A stretch of 64,000 nucleotides of DNA from Microbacterium sp. zg-Y1090 (GTDB lineage Bacteria; Actinomycetota; Actinomycetes; Actinomycetales; Microbacteriaceae): the NCBI RefSeq assembly GCF_030246945.1, contig NZ_CP126742.1:806001-870000 (forward strand), in the 5' to 3' direction. The notes below the pieces were generated by a model. That model was not told where the DNA came from and ran no database searches. It was given only the letters and a program-made list of their open reading frames with translations. The position numbers and the translations under genes were made by a program. Numbering within the stretch: the stretch's first letter is position 1; each line of letters begins with the position of its first letter. Below are positions 8,012 to 16,051 of the stretch, one piece after another.

Positions 8012-8781
8012 TGACCACTCCGGTTCTGCTGCGCACGCCCAAGGTTCAGGTGGAGGGCGTCACCAAGACGTTCGGAGAGGTGCAGGCACTCAGCGACGTC
8101 ACCCTCACCCTCGGCGACCGCGAGTTCGTCTCCGTCGTCGGCGCATCCGGGTGCGGAAAGAGCACCCTGCTGTCGATCATCGCCGGGCTGGAAGCCCCGA
8201 CCGCCGGGTCCGCTTCGCTCGGTGGCGAGCTCATCACGGGTCCCGGCCGCGATCGCGGCGTCGTCTTCCAGTCCGCGACTCTGCTGCCCTGGCTCAGCGC
8301 GCTGGACAACGTCGTGTTCGCGCTCAAGGGCGAACAGGGGATGAGCCGCCGACAGCGTGTCGACCGCGCCCGTGAGGTGCTGTCGCAGGTGGGACTGACC
8401 GGGTTCGAGGACTCCTACCCCGCGCAGCTCTCCGGAGGGATGCAGCAGCGCGTGGCACTGGCGCGCTCGCTGGCCTACGGCCCGGAGGTTCTGCTGATGG
8501 ACGAGCCGTTCGGGGCGCTCGACGCCCTCACCCGTCGCACGATGCAGGAGCTGCTCACCGAGGTGTGGGAGCTGAACCGCATGACGGTCATGCTCATCAC
8601 GCACGACATCGAGGAAGCGGTCTTCCTTTCGGATCGCGTCATCGCGATGACGCCGCGCCCGGGGAAGGTCAGCGCGGAGTACGTGATCGATCTGCCGCGT
8701 CCGCGCGATGCCGAGGTGATCGGGAGCCCGGAGTTCCACGGGTACTACTCCGAGATCCTCCATCTCATCCACCACGGCTGA
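8011..8781 (+). CDS. ABC transporter ATP-binding protein (NitT/TauT type)
   Basis: Cytoplasmic ATPase subunit, 256 aa. Motifs in order: Walker A GASGCGKST, Q-loop GVVFQSATLLPWL, signature LSGGMQQRVALARSL, Walker B VLLMDEPFGALDAL, and switch His ITHDIEEAVFLSDR. The sequence pattern (TLLPWLSALDNV, THDIEEAVFLSDRV) is typical of SsuB/TauB. It overlaps the permease stop by one base (TGATG), so co-translation is likely. The GMC oxidoreductase follows after about 18 bp, making it part of the same operon. Confidence 0.94.
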   Translation: MTTPVLLRTPKVQVEGVTKTFGEVQALSDVTLTLGDREFVSVVGASGCGKSTLLSIIAGLEAPTAGSASLGGELITGPGRDRGVVFQSATLLPWLSALDNVVFALKGEQGMSRRQRVDRAREVLSQVGLTGFEDSYPAQLSGGMQQRVALARSLAYGPEVLLMDEPFGALDALTRRTMQELLTEVWELNRMTVMLITHDIEEAVFLSDRVIAMTPRPGKVSAEYVIDLPRPRDAEVIGSPEFHGYYSEILHLIHHG

Positions 8782-8799
8782 GAGCCGGGCGTGGCGACC

Positions 8800-10410
8800 A
8801 TGGACGAGCAGCTCTGGGACTACGTCGTCGTCGGCGGCGGCACCGCCGGGTGCATCGTGGCGGCGCGGCTGAGCGAGGACCCCGCCGCGACGGTGTGCCT
8901 CGTGGAGGCGGGCCCGAACGACGAGTCCGAGGAGCGAGCTGGCCAGATCCGTCGGTGGGCGGAGATGCTCGAGGGCGAGTACGACCTCGACTATCGCAGC
9001 GTGCCGCAGGCGCGCGGGAACTCCTTCATACGACAGGCGCGGCTGCGCATCCTGGGCGGGTGCTCCACGGCGAACACCATGATCAGCTGGCGGCCATTGC
9101 GCGGCGACCTGGACGAGTGGGCCGCGGCGGGGGTGGACGGCTGGGGTTACGACCTGATCGCCCCGTACTTCGACCGGCTGGAGGCAGGCATCGTGCCGGT
9201 GGACCCGGCCGACCGCAACCCTTACGTCGCAGACGCCGTGCAAGCGGCATCGACCGCACTCGGGCTGACCGCGCGCGAGACCTGGAACGACACCGAGTTC
9301 GTCGAGGGCGCCGGTTTCTTCGAGATCGGCTACGAACCGCGCACGAACCTGCGTTCGTCTGCTTCGCGGGCATATCTGCACGGCGTGCAGCGGGCGAACC
9401 TCCACCTGCAGCTGGAGTCGGTGGCCGAGACGCTGCTGATCGAGGAAGGCCGCGCGGTGGGGGTGCGCGTGCGCACGCCGCAGGGGACGCGTGAGCTGCG
9501 GGCACGGCGGGAGGTCATCGTCTGCTGCGGTGCCATCGATAGCCCGGCGCTGCTGATGCGTTCGGGAATCGGGCCGGCCGCGGTCCTGAAAGAGGCGGGT
9601 GTGCCGGTCGTCGTCGATCTCCCCGGCGTCGGCGAGAACCTGCAGGATCATGCCGAGGGGCTGATCGTGTGGGAAGGGCGCACACCGCGCGACGATGTCT
9701 CCGCCACGGGCTGGGACGCCGGCTATGTCGTGCGCATCGATCCCGACAGCGCGGTGCCCGATATTTCCACGCATATCCCCCTGCACTCGTGGACGGTGCA
9801 TGCCGAACGATTCGGCGTGCACATCCCCGCGGACAACGTCTCCTTCGCCCCGAACGTCGCCAAGCCCCGCAGCCGTGGGCGCGTGTGGATCACCAGCGGC
9901 GACGTCGATGAGGCACCGAGCATCGACTATCGCTACTTCACCGACCACGAGGGACGCGATGAGCGGATGCTGGTGGAGGGCGTCAAGCTCGCCCGCCGGG
10001 TCGCCGCCGAGGCGCCTTTCGCGCAGCACATCGGGCGCGAAGTCTTCCCCGGCGCCCACATCAGCACGGATGAGGAGCTGTCGGCCGTGCTGCGGGCGAC
10101 GCATCAGACCGTCTACCACGTGTCCTGCACCTGCCCGATGGGCGCGGACGACGACCCCGCCGCCGTACTCGATCATCGACTGCGGGTGCGCGGAGTCGCG
10201 GGACTTCGCGTCGTGGACGCGTCGGTGTTCCCCACCATTCCCGCATTGAACCCGGTGGGATCGATCATGGTCGTCGCCGAGCGGGCAGCGGATCTCATCC
10301 GTGAGGCGGCATCGGAGAACGCGACGGCCGGCGTGGCGGATCAGCCGATGTCGTCGGCGGGAGGGCGGGTCAGCAGCGGCTCGATGTCGAGGGTCAGGTC
10401 GATGATCTGA
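8800..10410 (+). CDS. GMC-family FAD-dependent oxidoreductase
   Basis: Glucose-methanol-choline family flavoenzyme, about 536 aa. FAD-binding motif DYVVVGGGTAGCIVAARLSE at the N-terminus, GMC signatures RILGGCSTANTMISWRP and GAIDSPALLMRSGIG, and the C-terminal active-site region VYHVSCTCPMGADDD and ALNPVGSIMVVAERAADLI. It would oxidise an alcohol or related CH-OH donor; the substrate is unknown. ATG 8800 or GTG 8791 could be the start; neither has a clear ribosome-binding site. Last gene of the transporter operon. The final ~28 residues are encoded antisense to the LON-domain gene (70-bp convergent overlap) and go beyond the usual family end, so the natural stop may have been lost. Confidence 0.9.
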   Translation: MDEQLWDYVVVGGGTAGCIVAARLSEDPAATVCLVEAGPNDESEERAGQIRRWAEMLEGEYDLDYRSVPQARGNSFIRQARLRILGGCSTANTMISWRPLRGDLDEWAAAGVDGWGYDLIAPYFDRLEAGIVPVDPADRNPYVADAVQAASTALGLTARETWNDTEFVEGAGFFEIGYEPRTNLRSSASRAYLHGVQRANLHLQLESVAETLLIEEGRAVGVRVRTPQGTRELRARREVIVCCGAIDSPALLMRSGIGPAAVLKEAGVPVVVDLPGVGENLQDHAEGLIVWEGRTPRDDVSATGWDAGYVVRIDPDSAVPDISTHIPLHSWTVHAERFGVHIPADNVSFAPNVAKPRSRGRVWITSGDVDEAPSIDYRYFTDHEGRDERMLVEGVKLARRVAAEAPFAQHIGREVFPGAHISTDEELSAVLRATHQTVYHVSCTCPMGADDDPAAVLDHRLRVRGVAGLRVVDASVFPTIPALNPVGSIMVVAERAADLIREAASENATAGVADQPMSSAGGRVSSGSMSRVRSMI

Positions 10411-10964
10411 CGCAGCAGGCCCCCCAGCGTCGTGGCCTGCAGCAGGGTGAAGCGGTCCAGCTCACCCAGCGGAGCGATGGCCGCCAGCTGCCATGAGGAC
10501 TCGACGGGATCGGGGGAGAGCTCCGTCTCGGCATCCCACCGCACGTTCTCGTCGTCGGCTGCGCGGGCGAGCACCCGCCGCACGATGTGCTCGGCTTCGT
10601 CGCGCAGCGGCGTGAGCGCGTCGGACCATTCCAGCGGAGGCACCTCTGACACGTCGGCGACGGGATACGGGTCATCCGGCAGCCACCGCTCGACGCGGAT
10701 GCGCTCCGCGCCGATCGCCACCACCTGCAGGTCGGTGGCGGTGGGGGCGACACGCACCAGGCGCGCGAGGGTGCCGATGTCGCTGCGCTGATCGCCGCCG
10801 CCGGCTTCGGGGCCGCGCTCGATGAGCACGACGCCGAACTGCGGGTCCTCCTCGTCGAGGAGCCGGCCGATCAGGGTGAGATAGCGCGGTTCGAAGATGC
10901 GCAGCGGCAGCGGGGTGTACGGGAGCAGCACGCTGCCCAGCGGGAACATGGGCATGCCGGTCAT
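10341..10964 (-). CDS. LON substrate-binding domain protein
   Basis: A 207-residue protein consisting of a Lon N-terminal (PUA-like) substrate-recognition domain alone, without ATPase or protease parts. Diagnostic start: MFPLGSVLLPYTPLPLRIFEPRYL, followed by FGVVLIERG and GTLARLVRV. Stand-alone LON proteins are common in actinobacteria; their role is not settled, but they presumably bind unfolded segments or act as adaptors. The ATG at 10964 places the signature at residue 6. Divergent from the DUF427 gene; its 3' end overlaps the GMC gene by 70 bp. Confidence 0.88.
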   Translation of the reverse strand: MTGMPMFPLGSVLLPYTPLPLRIFEPRYLTLIGRLLDEEDPQFGVVLIERGPEAGGGDQRSDIGTLARLVRVAPTATDLQVVAIGAERIRVERWLPDDPYPVADVSEVPPLEWSDALTPLRDEAEHIVRRVLARAADDENVRWDAETELSPDPVESSWQLAAIAPLGELDRFTLLQATTLGGLLRQIIDLTLDIEPLLTRPPADDIG

Positions 10965-11037
10965 GGCGACAGTCAACCACCCGTGCGGGTCACGCAACCC
11001 CTCGCGCCGCATCTCACCGCATTCCTACAGTGAGGCC

Positions 11038-11535
11038 ATGACCCACCCGCGTCCCGACCCCATCGGCCCCGGCCAGGAATCCGTCTGGGACTACCCGCGC
11101 CCGCCCCGCATCGAGCGTGTCGACACCCCCGTGACGATCGACCTCGGCGGCGTCCGCATCGTCGACACGGCCGACGTCGTGCGGGTGCTCGAGACCAGTC
11201 ACCCGCCGGTGTACTACCTGCCGATCGCGGCGTTCGCGCCGGGCTCGCTCGTCCCGGCGGAGGGCAGCTCGTACTGCGAGTTCAAGGGTGCGGCTCGCTA
11301 TCTCGACGTGCGCGGCGGCGACCGCGTCGCGCCGCGCGCCGCCTGGAACTATCCGCATCCCTCGCCCGGCTACGAACTGCTGGCCGACCGCGTCGCGGTG
11401 TACGTCGACCCGATGGACCAGTGCGCGGTCGACGGCGAGACGGTGACGCCGCAGCCCGGCCTCTTCTACGGCGGCTGGGTGACGTCGTGGGTACGGGGCC
11501 CGTTCAAGGGCGGGCCGGGCTCGATGGGGTGGTGA
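11038..11535 (+). CDS. DUF427 domain protein
   Basis: A 165-residue single-domain DUF427 protein. Recognisable by SVWDYPRPPRIE near the start, VRVLETSHPPVYYLP, EFKGAARYLDV and AWNYPHPSPGYE. Structures of the family are beta-rich; no catalytic role is established, though fungal relatives occur with toxin or lysis genes. The start is well supported: TACAGT at 11026-11031 lies 6 nt before the ATG, the geometry of a leaderless promoter, and no ribosome-binding site is present. A perfect 10-bp hairpin follows the stop. Confidence 0.87.
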   Translation: MTHPRPDPIGPGQESVWDYPRPPRIERVDTPVTIDLGGVRIVDTADVVRVLETSHPPVYYLPIAAFAPGSLVPAEGSSYCEFKGAARYLDVRGGDRVAPRAAWNYPHPSPGYELLADRVAVYVDPMDQCAVDGETVTPQPGLFYGGWVTSWVRGPFKGGPGSMGW

Positions 11536-11545
11536 ACCGGGGTGT

Positions 11546-11571
11546 GGGTGCCGGCCCCCCAGCCGGCACCC
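11546..11571 (+). terminator. Hairpin after DUF427 gene
   Basis: Perfect inverted repeat GGGTGCCGGC / GCCGGCACCC with a six-base loop, starting 11 bp after the DUF427 stop. There is no U-run after it, as is common for actinobacterial terminators. Confidence 0.55.
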
Positions 11572-11667
11572 GTCGCCGATCCCCCCGAACCGGCATCGCA
11601 CACGCTAGGGCACCCCTCCGACATCGGCCCCGTGGCCAGCGATGACACCCGGTGGCATCATCGGGCC

Positions 11668-12066
11668 ATGACCCGCTACGCCATCGACGCGCCGACGGCG
11701 CTGCGGCTGATCGAGGAGGACGCGGTGCTCGGCCCCGGGCACTCCCTGGTCGCGCCGAGCGTGCTGCGCACGCACGCGCTCTCGCTGCTCTACCAGCAGG
11801 TGCGTGCCGGCGCGCTCGAGGAACGCGTCGCCCTCGCGCGGCTCGAACGCCTCGCCGAGCTGAAGATCCGCCTTCTCGGTGACCGCGTCTCCCGCGCCAC
11901 GGCGTGGAAGCTGGCCCTGCGGCTCGGCTGGCCCGACACACCCCCGGCGGAGTACCTCGCCGTCGCCATGCTGCAGGCGGACCTGCTGGTCACGGACGAT
12001 CCGCACCTGCGCAGCGGTGCCGAAGACCACGTGGCTCTGGCTCCCTACGAGGCGCTCCTGCGCTGA
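11668..12066 (+). CDS. PIN-domain protein (orphan VapC-like)
   Basis: A 132-residue PIN-domain-like protein. The N-terminal YAIDAPTALRLIEE supplies the first Asp and Glu expected of a PIN metal site, and the C-terminal half has the typical EYLAVAMLQADLLVTDDPHL with the late acidic residues. PIN proteins are RNases, often type II toxins, but no short antitoxin gene lies next to it: the upstream 130 bp hold only a hairpin. CATCAT sits 6 nt before the ATG, a weak leaderless-promoter match. It may be a solitary RNase rather than a toxin. Confidence 0.75.
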   Translation: MTRYAIDAPTALRLIEEDAVLGPGHSLVAPSVLRTHALSLLYQQVRAGALEERVALARLERLAELKIRLLGDRVSRATAWKLALRLGWPDTPPAEYLAVAMLQADLLVTDDPHLRSGAEDHVALAPYEALLR

Positions 12067-12085
12067 CCCCGGCTGCCCGTCGTGC

Positions 12086-12616
12086 TCAGTCGGGGGCACC
12101 GAAGCGGGCGAGCAGGCGCACGAGCGTCGGCAGCCCGCGGGAGGTCGCGGGCTCGCCGGTCACATCCTCGATCGTGGGGGTGGCATTGCCCTCACCCGCC
12201 CGCTCGTTGACGGAGACGACCCAGCCTTCACCGGCATCCACCACCCGGCACCGGCGGTGCGCGGCGACGCGCGCCAACTCTGCATCGTCGGGGTCGATGC
12301 GGCCATCGGCGTGGAACGACACCTCTCGCCGCGCGGCATCCGGCTGCTCGGCGTGCGCATCCACGATGCGCGAGATCTCCGACAGCGGCAGCGCGCAGGC
12401 ATCGCGACGCAGGCCGGTGCGGGCTTCCAACGCACGCACCGCGTCGGCCACCGCGCCGGCGGGATCGTCCGCCCGGAAGACCACGGTGCCGTTGCTCTGG
12501 AACGTCACCGCGTCGGGCACGCCCGCATCGGCGAACGCGGCGAGGATGTCCGCCGTGGACGGATGCCCGCGCTGGCCCTGATTGACGTTGCGCAGAAACC
12601 CGACCCACTCGTCCAC
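12086..12616 (-). CDS. DUF1697 domain protein
   Basis: A 176-residue DUF1697 protein. The family hallmark appears as VGFLRNVNQGQRGHPSTADI and FQSNGTVVFRADD (compare the usual LLRGINVGG and IQSGNVVF patterns). DUF1697 proteins are small, widespread and functionally uncharacterised. The GTG at 12616 is chosen because TAGCAT (minus strand, 12629-12624) lies 7 nt upstream, consistent with a leaderless transcript. The C-terminal third (GNATPTIEDVTGEPATSRGL) matches the region that follows the core in longer members. It converges on the PIN gene. Confidence 0.8.
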   Translation of the reverse strand: MDEWVGFLRNVNQGQRGHPSTADILAAFADAGVPDAVTFQSNGTVVFRADDPAGAVADAVRALEARTGLRRDACALPLSEISRIVDAHAEQPDAARREVSFHADGRIDPDDAELARVAAHRRCRVVDAGEGWVVSVNERAGEGNATPTIEDVTGEPATSRGLPTLVRLLARFGAPD

Positions 12617-12709
12617 GGTCGCGATGCTACGACGACTCCGCCTCGCTTGTCATGAAACGCTCGCCGAGAGGCGTCGCCGGTGACAGGGGAGGCGAAGGGG
12701 GAGTGACGG

Positions 12710-13222
12710 TCAGCGCGCGACGGCGGCCGCGACGGCATCGGCGACCTGCGCGTAGGTGGCCGGGTCGAACGCCACGATGCGCACCTCTGCCACCGCCGTG
12801 TCGGCGGCGGCGAGCGTCTCGACGGCGGCGCCGATGGCATCCGCCTTCGGCCAGGCATACACGCCGGCGCTGATGAGGGGGAACGCCACCGACCGGACGC
12901 CCAGCTCGTCTGCCACCTGCAGCGACCCGCGGTAGCACGACACCAGCAGCGAGCGGTCGCGCTCGCCGGCGGCGAAGTTCGGGCCGACGGTGTGGATGAC
13001 CCACCGCGCCGGCAGGTCGCCGGCGGTCGTCCAGCCGGCATCCCCCGTCGCCAGCCCGTCGGGGAACCGTGCGATGCACTCGCGCAGGATCTCGGGGCCC
13101 CCGGCGCGGTGGATCGCGCCGTCGACGCCTCCGCCCCCGCGCATGGCGTTGTTCGCCGCGTTCACGATCGCGTCCACCTGCTGCTCGGTGATGTCCCCGC
13201 GCACCGCGATGATCCTCGTCAT
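12710..13222 (-). CDS. Macrodomain protein (O-acetyl-ADP-ribose deacetylase-like)
   Basis: A 170-residue single macrodomain. The ADP-ribose-binding signatures are clear: GDITEQQVDAIVNAANNAM, then GGGGVDGAIHRAGG, VIHTVGPNF, and the distal loop FPLISAGVYAWPKADA. By family it removes ADP-ribose from proteins or deacetylates O-acetyl-ADP-ribose, as E. coli YmdB does. The ATG at 13222 is the natural start; a GACACT 6 nt upstream may be a leaderless -10. Divergent from the SDR gene and 93 bp upstream of the DUF1697 start on the same strand. Confidence 0.93.
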   Translation of the reverse strand: MTRIIAVRGDITEQQVDAIVNAANNAMRGGGGVDGAIHRAGGPEILRECIARFPDGLATGDAGWTTAGDLPARWVIHTVGPNFAAGERDRSLLVSCYRGSLQVADELGVRSVAFPLISAGVYAWPKADAIGAAVETLAAADTAVAEVRIVAFDPATYAQVADAVAAAVAR

Positions 13223-13336
13223 GACGCCAGTGTCGCCCACCGCGTCGCCGCTTGGCGAGCACCCGTCTGCGGGATCGGCGCACAGCATGCGCGGCGCGGC
13301 CGGAAGTGGTATCCGTTGAGAGACGGAAGGGACGCC

Positions 13337-14272
13337 ATGCCCGCGACGACCAGCGCCGACCTTCCCGGCCTCGCCGGTCGCACCGCTCTCGTCACCGGTG
13401 CGAGCGACGGAGTCGGTCTCGAGGTGGCTCGCGCGCTCGCCGCTGCCGGTGCCCACGTCATCATGCCGGTGCGCAACCGCGACAAGGGCACCCGTGCGAT
13501 CGAGAGCATCCGGGGCGGCGTCCCCGACGCGAGCCTCGAGCTGCGCGACCTCGACCTCGCCCGCCTCGACTCGGTGCGGGCGCTCGTCGCGGGACTCGCC
13601 GCCGAGCACACCCCGATACACCTCCTGCTGGCCAACGCCGGTGTCGTGCTCCTCGGCGACCGCAGACGCCACCTCACCGCAGACGGCTTCGAGCTGCACT
13701 TCCAGACCAACTTCCTCGGCCACTTCGCCCTGATCATCGGCCTGCTTCCCGCGCTGCGAACGGAGCGATCCCGCATCGTCATGCAGACCAGCGTCGCCGT
13801 GGCGTTCAGTCGCCTCGACTGGTCGGACCTGCAGCTGGAGCGTCGCTACGCGGCCCTGCGCGCCTATGCCAGGTCGAAGCTCGCTCTCGCACTCTTCTGT
13901 GCCGAGCTTGCACGGCGCAGCGCGGTGACGGGCGGCGCAGCCGTCACCGTCGCCCAGTCCCACCCCGGCGTCGTCCCCGCGACGGCGATCGCGCCGGACA
14001 TACGCCGCCGGACACCGCCACCCGTGGCTCGACTGACCGCCCGCCTCGGCAATCCGCTGCCGCTCGCGGCGCTCCCCGCCCTGCAGGCCCTGACGGCGGA
14101 TGCCGACGAGGGCGCCTTCTTCGCCCCCTCCGGGATGCTGCAGCTCGCGGGTGCGCCGCGGGCGCGGCATCCGTTTCACCGCGCCATGAACAAGCAGGAT
14201 GCCGAGCGCCTGTGGCGGGTCGCCGAGGACCTGCTGCAACAGTCCGGCCGCGGTGGGGTGCGCCTGCAGTAG
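13337..14272 (+). CDS. Short-chain dehydrogenase/reductase
   Basis: NAD(P)-dependent oxidoreductase of the SDR superfamily, 311 aa, closest in pattern to the retinol dehydrogenase/protochlorophyllide reductase-like group. Cofactor motif TGASDGVGLEVARAL near residue 20, NAG motif LLANAG, and catalytic YARSK in RAYARSKLALALF. The GGAAGG ribosome-binding site supports ATG 13337. The substrate cannot be deduced. The C-terminal third (DADEGAFFAPSGMLQLAG, ArG-rich) corresponds to the substrate lid typical of longer SDRs. The repeat cluster begins about 95 bp after its stop. Confidence 0.9.
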   Translation: MPATTSADLPGLAGRTALVTGASDGVGLEVARALAAAGAHVIMPVRNRDKGTRAIESIRGGVPDASLELRDLDLARLDSVRALVAGLAAEHTPIHLLLANAGVVLLGDRRRHLTADGFELHFQTNFLGHFALIIGLLPALRTERSRIVMQTSVAVAFSRLDWSDLQLERRYAALRAYARSKLALALFCAELARRSAVTGGAAVTVAQSHPGVVPATAIAPDIRRRTPPPVARLTARLGNPLPLAALPALQALTADADEGAFFAPSGMLQLAGAPRARHPFHRAMNKQDAERLWRVAEDLLQQSGRGGVRLQ

Positions 14273-14282
14273 CGTCGAGCCC

Positions 14283-14366
14283 GTGACCACCCGGCTCACG
14301 CTCGACCAGGCTTACCGCCCCAGATCCCCGACACCGCCCAGGCGGCACGGGCACCCGACGGGTGGT
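14283..14366 (+). pseudogene. Possible 5' gene fossil cut by repeats
   Basis: A good leaderless start signal (TAGCGT at 14270-14275, 7 nt, then GTG at 14283) opens a frame beginning VTTRLTLDQAYRP, which reads like a real N-terminus. After about 15-25 codons the frame runs into the palindromic repeat cluster and continues only through repeats to 14555. The simplest reading is the surviving 5' end of a gene whose body was replaced or lost. I do not recognise the family; it could also be a chance start. Confidence 0.3.
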
Positions 14367-14706
14367 CCGGAGCCAACGGAGCGAGGGAGACGAAACGGGG
14401 GTTCGGGTGGGGGCGTTTCGTCTCGCTGCGCTCGCTCAACGACCGGCCCGCGGGTCGTTGAGCGAGGGAGCGGAGCGAGCGAGACGAAACGGGGTGCGGC
14501 GCGGGGGCGTTTCGTCTCGCTGCGCTCGCTCAACGACCGGGTCGGGGGTCGTTGAGCGAGGGAGCGGAGCGACCGAGACGAAACGGGGTGCGGCGCGGGG
14601 GCGTTTCGTCTCGCTGCGCTCGCTCAACGACCGGGGAGTGCGCTCGCTCAACGACCGGGGAGTGCGCTCGCTCAACGACCGGGGAGTGGGCTCGCTCAAC
14701 GACCGG
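14367..14706. repeat. Palindromic intergenic repeat cluster 1
   Basis: Between the convergent SDR and LigD-polymerase genes. Forward arms (CGTTTCGTCTCGCTGCGCTC... ending AACGACCGG) occur at 14414-14446, 14508-14540 and 14602-14634. Their inverted partners (GGTCGTTGAGCGAGGGAGCG... ending GAAACGGGG) occur at 14453-14494 and 14547-14588, with a degenerate one at 14367-14400. R1/F2 and R2/F3 can each fold into a long hairpin with a GC-rich ~13-nt loop. Three 24-bp tandem copies of the last part of the arm (GGAGTGCGCTCGCTCAACGA plus CCGG) follow at 14635-14706. Apart from the first ~95 bp this fills the 420-bp gene gap. REP-like; it could terminate both transcripts. Confidence 0.85.
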
Positions 14707-15922
14707 GGGCCCACGGGTCGTAGTCGACCTCGAGGGGCTCCTGGGGCGGGCGCTCGTCCTCGGGCACGTGCTGCAGATTCACCCGGATGCGGTACCACAG
14801 CGAACTCGACCCGCGCATGCCGTCGACGAGCACGTCAGCGGGGGAGAGGTGCGCCACGACAGCCGGATGCCGCGCCTTCCAGTCATCCAGCCCCGCCAGG
14901 GCCTCGTCCTTCGTCGCGGCGCGCGCGATCTCGATGAGCGGCATCGCCGAGACGCGCCGGCCCGCTCCGCCGCCCGCGCCCCGCGGCGCGCGCTCCGCCG
15001 GACCGAGCCGGTCGGCGAGCGCCAGCAGCGCGTCGAGTGACCCCGCGGCGGCATCGATCCCGGCATGGGGGTCGCCGATCTCGGCGAACCGGCGGCGCAC
15101 CGTCGGCACGGTGAACTCCTCGGGACGACGCACCCGCAGCTCGTCCCACCCCAGCGGCGTCGAAACGCGGGCATCGGGAAGGGCGCGCACCGAATAGGCC
15201 GACGCGACCGTGCGGTCCTTGGCGTTCTGGTTGAAGTCGACGAAGACGCTCTCGCCGCGCTCCTCCTTCCACCACTGCGCGCTGGCGAGCCCCGGCGCCC
15301 GGTCGGCGACCTCCCGTGCCAGCGCCTGCGCCGCCAGGCGCACCGCCGCGAAGTCCCACGCCGGCTCGATGCGCACCAGGATGTGGATGCCGCGCGACCC
15401 GGAGGTCTTCGGCCAGCCGACGAGGCCGTGGTCCTCGAGCACGTCGCGCACGACGAACGCGACGTCGACGATCTGCTGCCAGTCGACGCCCGGCATGGGG
15501 TCGAGATCGATGCGCAGTTCGTCGGGGTGATCGAGGTTCCCGGCGCGCACCGCGTGCGGATTGAGGTCGAGGCACCCGAGGTTCACGACCCACGCCAGCC
15601 CCGCGGCATCCCGGATCACCGCTTCTTCGGCGCTCGTTCCCGAGGCGTACCGCAGCGTCGCCGTCCCGACCCACTCGGGGTGGTTCTCGGGCACGCGCTT
15701 CTGGAAGAACGGCTCCTTGTCGATGCCCTTCACGAAGCGCTTCAGCACCATCGGGCGGTCGCCGGCGCCGCGCAGGGCCCCCTCGGCGACGGAGAGGTAG
15801 TACTGCACGAGGTCGAGCTTCGTCAGGCCCGGCTGCGGGAAGACCACCTTGCCGGGGTGACTCACCCGCACCTCGTGCCCGTCGGCGTCGACGGTGACGG
15901 CGTCGTCTTTCGCGGATGCCAT
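14696..15922 (-). CDS. LigD-type DNA polymerase domain protein
   Basis: Stand-alone polymerase/primase domain of the bacterial NHEJ LigD family (archaeo-eukaryotic primase fold), 408 aa, without ligase or nuclease domains. Visible: N-terminal SHPGKVVFPQPGLTKLDLVQ, the metal-binding DLDP in ELRIDLDPMPGVDW, KTSGSRGIHILVRI, and DFNQNAKDRTVASAYSVR. By family it adds ribo- or deoxynucleotides at DNA ends or gaps. No Ku or ligase gene is in the window. ATG 15922 is chosen: TATCGT lies 7 nt upstream (leaderless). The last codons and the TGA stop lie inside the third tandem unit of repeat cluster 1, so the present C-terminus (DYDPWAPGR) was partly created by the repeat. Confidence 0.92.
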   Translation of the reverse strand: MASAKDDAVTVDADGHEVRVSHPGKVVFPQPGLTKLDLVQYYLSVAEGALRGAGDRPMVLKRFVKGIDKEPFFQKRVPENHPEWVGTATLRYASGTSAEEAVIRDAAGLAWVVNLGCLDLNPHAVRAGNLDHPDELRIDLDPMPGVDWQQIVDVAFVVRDVLEDHGLVGWPKTSGSRGIHILVRIEPAWDFAAVRLAAQALAREVADRAPGLASAQWWKEERGESVFVDFNQNAKDRTVASAYSVRALPDARVSTPLGWDELRVRRPEEFTVPTVRRRFAEIGDPHAGIDAAAGSLDALLALADRLGPAERAPRGAGGGAGRRVSAMPLIEIARAATKDEALAGLDDWKARHPAVVAHLSPADVLVDGMRGSSSLWYRIRVNLQHVPEDERPPQEPLEVDYDPWAPGR

Positions 15923-16051
15923 GGCGGTCACGATACGCCCGTCGCGCCGCCGCGGCGTCGGCGATCACGCGGACGGGTGGCGCCGCGCCGACGGATGCCT
16001 ACGATGGGGCGTGAACAGCGTCCGATCGGATGCCGGGAGGAGGGCAGCACC

